In this document: in pieces, positions 63,448 through 64,000 of the stretch
Numbering within the stretch: the first letter of the stretch is position 1
Layout of the letters: every line of letters begins with the position of its first letter
From: Bryobacter sp.
GTDB lineage: Bacteria; Acidobacteriota; Terriglobia; Bryobacterales; Bryobacteraceae
Assembly: GCA_022843625.1 (NCBI GenBank)
Contig: JALHNH010000007.1
Coordinates: forward strand, 62,001 to 126,000
DNA: 64,000 nt
Reading direction: 5' to 3'
Notes under the pieces: generated by a model
The model's database searches: none
Told to the model about the DNA's origin: nothing
What the model saw: only the letters and a program-made list of their open reading frames with translations
Program-made: the position numbers and the translations under genes

Positions 63448-64000
63448 CTACTTCACGGACTCCAGGTAGGCGGCAAGAGCTTCGCGTTTCTCAGATGAGT
63501 CCACGCCTGGAAAGAAGCGCCCCATCCGGTTGCCTGGAATGAATCCCTTTGGATCGGCAAGGAATTTGGGAAGAGTGTCCCGAGACCAAACCACGGCAGC
63601 ATCTTTCATTGCGGGCGAGTACGAGTATGTGGCTTGCGTACCGGCCTTTCGTCCGATCAATCCGAACAACGACGGCCCTGTATTGTTTTTTCCCGCCTCC
63701 ACCGTGTGGCAGCCGCCGCAAGTCTCTTCAAAGGCGGACTTACCCGCTGCGATCATCGCGGGATTTCCAGGCGCCGCCTGAGCGGGAGCGGCGTCAGCCC
63801 TGGCGGTAGCGGCGCGTGCCGCTGCGGGTGTGAATTTCCGGATGCCCTCGCCCAAACCTGGGTAGGCATAAACGTATACCCAGTCAGTGGCCTTTGCAGG
63901 AACGTGGCACTGGAGGCAATCCGCTTTGTAGCTCTTGGCGATCTGCTTCGAGCTGTCCTTCGGGTCGTATTGCGACCAACCCCACCCGTCGCCCCACAGC
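63448..64000 (-). CDS. Cytochrome P460 / cytochrome c fusion, 5' end outside window
   Basis: The minus-strand frame is open to the window edge. It enters with WGWSQYDPKD and a CLQCH heme site followed by DWVYVYAYPGLGEGI, as in the C-terminus of P460 cytochromes. After a Pro/Ala-rich linker (ARADAAPAQAAPG) comes a class I cytochrome c with CGGCH and the axial Met in PGNRMGRFF. So a P460 domain is tethered to an electron-accepting cytochrome. The export signal and most of the P460 domain lie beyond the edge. Stop at 63448. Confidence 0.82.
   Translation of the reverse strand, partial: LWGDGWGWSQYDPKDSSKQIAKSYKADCLQCHVPAKATDWVYVYAYPGLGEGIRKFTPAAARAATARADAAPAQAAPGNPAMIAAGKSAFEETCGGCHTVEAGKNNTGPSLFGLIGRKAGTQATYSYSPAMKDAAVVWSRDTLPKFLADPKGFIPGNRMGRFFPGVDSSEKREALAAYLESVK

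Noticed and set aside
1-64000. CRISPR arrays or prophage structural genes
   Set aside because: No regularly spaced short repeats and no cas, capsid, tail or terminase-like product was seen.

Overview
The window is high-GC bacterial chromosome. Gene content points to Acidobacteriota, perhaps the Bryobacterales/Solibacter side: a group 1h-type [NiFe] hydrogenase, an ergothioneine pair, cytochrome P460 proteins and GT-C-like membrane proteins beside an exopolysaccharide locus. This placement is inferred from gene content alone. No complete rRNA, tRNA or CRISPR array is visible.

Region A (1-18771) is a surface-polysaccharide locus in several divergent blocks. It holds a large lipoprotein cut by the left edge, two polytopic membrane proteins, an NAD-dependent epimerase and a Gfo/Idh/MocA dehydrogenase, a GT4 and a GT2 glycosyltransferase, an O-antigen ligase-like protein, two acyltransferase types, an AsnB-type amidotransferase, a methyltransferase and the initiating sugar-phosphate transferase.

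Region B (18977-22413) is a small island bounded by two identical 48-bp direct repeats. Each repeat is the 3' half of a tRNA-Gly(CCC). The island carries a RepA-like plasmid replication protein and an AbiEi/AbiEii toxin-antitoxin pair with a strong palindrome at its promoter. An 18-bp sequence recurs in inverted orientation just inside both ends. Beside the island lies an IS21-family istB remnant with an in-frame stop.

Region C (23225-39971) is a hydrogenase locus. Divergent hypF faces a run of 16 same-strand genes: a triple-repeat DUF1641-like protein, hypA, hypB, a GAF histidine kinase and a NarL-type regulator, the small and large subunits (hhyS, hhyL), a maturation protease, three poorly known proteins (one with TPRs), a NifU-Rieske fusion, an NHL-repeat protein, hypC, hypD and hypE. 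It looks like a self-contained kit for aerobic, high-affinity H2 oxidation: structural subunits, active-site assembly, a likely electron acceptor and dedicated regulation.

Region D (40223-50890) holds a frameshifted DUF4239 membrane protein, a beta-propeller lactonase-like protein, a cytochrome P460, a porin with a cupredoxin, an OpuC-like compatible-solute ABC transporter, a sigma factor with small zinc-finger proteins, Dps and a CorA/ZntB-like transporter.

Region E (50933-64000) is rich in redox-stress and repair genes: SelO, MsrA, a thioredoxin-MsrB fusion, a four-cysteine uracil-DNA glycosylase, EgtD and EgtB, a mercuric-reductase-like flavoprotein, and a cytochrome P460-cytochrome c fusion cut by the right edge. 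It is interrupted by a 2.9-kb segment (54709-57585) bounded by 32-bp near-perfect terminal inverted repeats. That segment carries a SnoaL-like protein, an exported protein and an AraC regulator. Its right end supplies the C-terminus of a zinc-finger gene, and next to that gene lies a 50-codon remnant of a sulfatase downstream of glnS.
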